Source of the DNA: Bacillota bacterium
GTDB taxonomy: Bacteria > Bacillota > Clostridia > DSM-8532
Direction: 5' to 3'
Assembly (NCBI GenBank): GCA_023440865.1
Contig: JAEXRM010000007.1
Span: forward strand, 1-21,401
DNA length: 21,401 nt
The position numbers were made by a program, and so were the translations under genes. Below, one piece after another: positions 20,837 through 21,401 of the stretch. Under the pieces are notes generated by a model. The model searched no databases, was not told where the DNA came from, and worked only from the letters and a program-made list of their open reading frames with translations. The stretch's first letter is position 1, and each line of letters starts with the position of its first letter.

Positions 20837-21400
20837 TTACTCCGCCAGGGTCACCGTACCGGCAGCAACCGCCTTGTCGCCATCCGCCGCTGCCTGTTCC
20901 GCCATGCGCTTCCGGTCACGGTAGAACAGCAGCACCAGGATTGCGAACGCAGCCAGCACGCTGACCATGAGGTACATGTCGTGGAAACCGACATCGAGGC
21001 CGTCCTGGAACAGCTTCTCCAGTTCGGGGCGCTTCTGTTCGAGCGTCCCCAGATAGCCGAGGCGCGCGTCCTCGAACGCGCCCGGGATGGCGTCCCGGAC
21101 CTCCGCCATCTTGGCGGCTGTCTGCCCGAGCAGGATGCGGCTTTCATCCATTTTCGCGATGCCCTCGTCCATGCCCGCCAGCGCCTGGTCCAAACCGCCA
21201 ACACCTTCGCGCATGCCGTTTTGGGCTTCCGTCATCTCGACAAGCTTCTTCTCGAGCTCCGTTTTCTGGGCCAGCGCATCATCACGCTTCGCCTGAAGCG
21301 ACCGGATTCCGGCCTGCAGGCCGTTGATGCCCGCCTCCAGCGATTCGCGGTTCATGGGGGTGCCTGCGGGCATGCCGGTGGCGGCGCCCGTGGGCATGCC
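20837..21400 (-). CDS. C-terminal part of a coiled-coil membrane protein, probably an MFS (DHA2-type) exporter
   Basis: The frame is open to the window edge, so the N-terminus is missing; 187 codons are visible. A Gly/Met/Pro-rich stretch with GMP repeats (first about 15 residues) leads to a long amphipathic coiled coil (about 18-115, regular Leu spacing with many Gln, Glu and Lys). After it come one membrane helix (FHDMYLMVSVLAAFAILVLLF, about 138-158), a basic cytoplasmic segment YRDRKRM and an acidic tail. The last helix with its preceding GFHDMY resembles the final segment of 14-helix DHA2 drug exporters, some of which in Bacillota carry an extracytoplasmic coiled coil before it. That assignment is tentative; another envelope protein with a C-terminal anchor is possible. 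A directional terminator follows. Confidence 0.55.
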   Translation of the reverse strand, partial: GMPTGAATGMPAGTPMNRESLEAGINGLQAGIRSLQAKRDDALAQKTELEKKLVEMTEAQNGMREGVGGLDQALAGMDEGIAKMDESRILLGQTAAKMAEVRDAIPGAFEDARLGYLGTLEQKRPELEKLFQDGLDVGFHDMYLMVSVLAAFAILVLLFYRDRKRMAEQAAADGDKAVAAGTVTLAE

Positions 21401-21401
21401 G

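Overview
The window looks like chromosomal DNA of a GC-rich Gram-positive anaerobe, most likely a Clostridia-type Bacillota. The support is a C-terminal triple SLH cell-wall anchor, a lipobox-type solute-binding protein, strong Shine-Dalgarno sites (GGAGG or GGGGGTG), TTG and GTG starts beside ATG, and sortase-like or C-terminally membrane-anchored surface proteins. I cannot name a genus. I see no rRNA, tRNA, insertion sequence, CRISPR array or phage gene.

Layout. 1-1650 (+): the 3' part of an SLH-anchored surface protein with 99-residue fibronectin-III-like repeats, closed by a strong terminator. 1749-3557 (+): a two-gene unit of a CPBP/CAAX-type membrane protease and a membrane-anchored alpha/beta hydrolase. 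3568-5878 (-): a two-gene unit of secreted or anchored proteins of unknown role, one with FlgD-Ig-like modules and one with BIG2 modules and a C-terminal membrane anchor. 6224-6646 (+): a small membrane-bound XRE regulator behind a 345-bp region rich in palindromes. 6694-9219 (-): a single polypeptide combining CcdA, a TlpA-like thioredoxin, MsrA and MsrB. 9481-11241 (-): a cytoplasmic glycoside-hydrolase-like protein. It diverges across a 427-bp regulatory region from 11669-12724 (+), an Old Yellow Enzyme-family oxidoreductase, followed by 12873-13691 (+), a ZupT-like ZIP metal transporter. 13798-18623 (-): a complete branched-chain amino acid ABC transporter in the order livJ-livH-livM-livG-livF. 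18747-20629 (-): an atypical L-lactate/2-hydroxyacid dehydrogenase overlapping an AEC permease by 4 bp. 20837 to the edge (-): the C-terminal part of a membrane protein with a long coiled coil, probably an MFS exporter.

How the genes fit together. The right-hand 7 kb reads as one metabolic module. It takes up branched-chain amino acids (liv), reduces a 2-keto acid with a dehydrogenase whose specificity position carries Met instead of the Gln of lactate dehydrogenase or the Arg of malate dehydrogenase, and moves the product through the coupled permease. No clear terminator separates the permease from livJ, so read-through is possible, although livJ has its own near-consensus promoter. The CcdA-Trx-MsrAB fusion would carry electrons from cytoplasmic thioredoxin across the membrane to oxidised methionines on surface proteins. 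That suits a locus that also encodes several exported surface proteins.

Most novel-looking items: the one-polypeptide methionine sulfoxide repair chain with an 11-codon repeat in its CcdA part; the Met/Glu-substituted dehydrogenase beside liv; the ldh -35 box embedded in the preceding terminator stem; and several unassigned operator-like palindromes.
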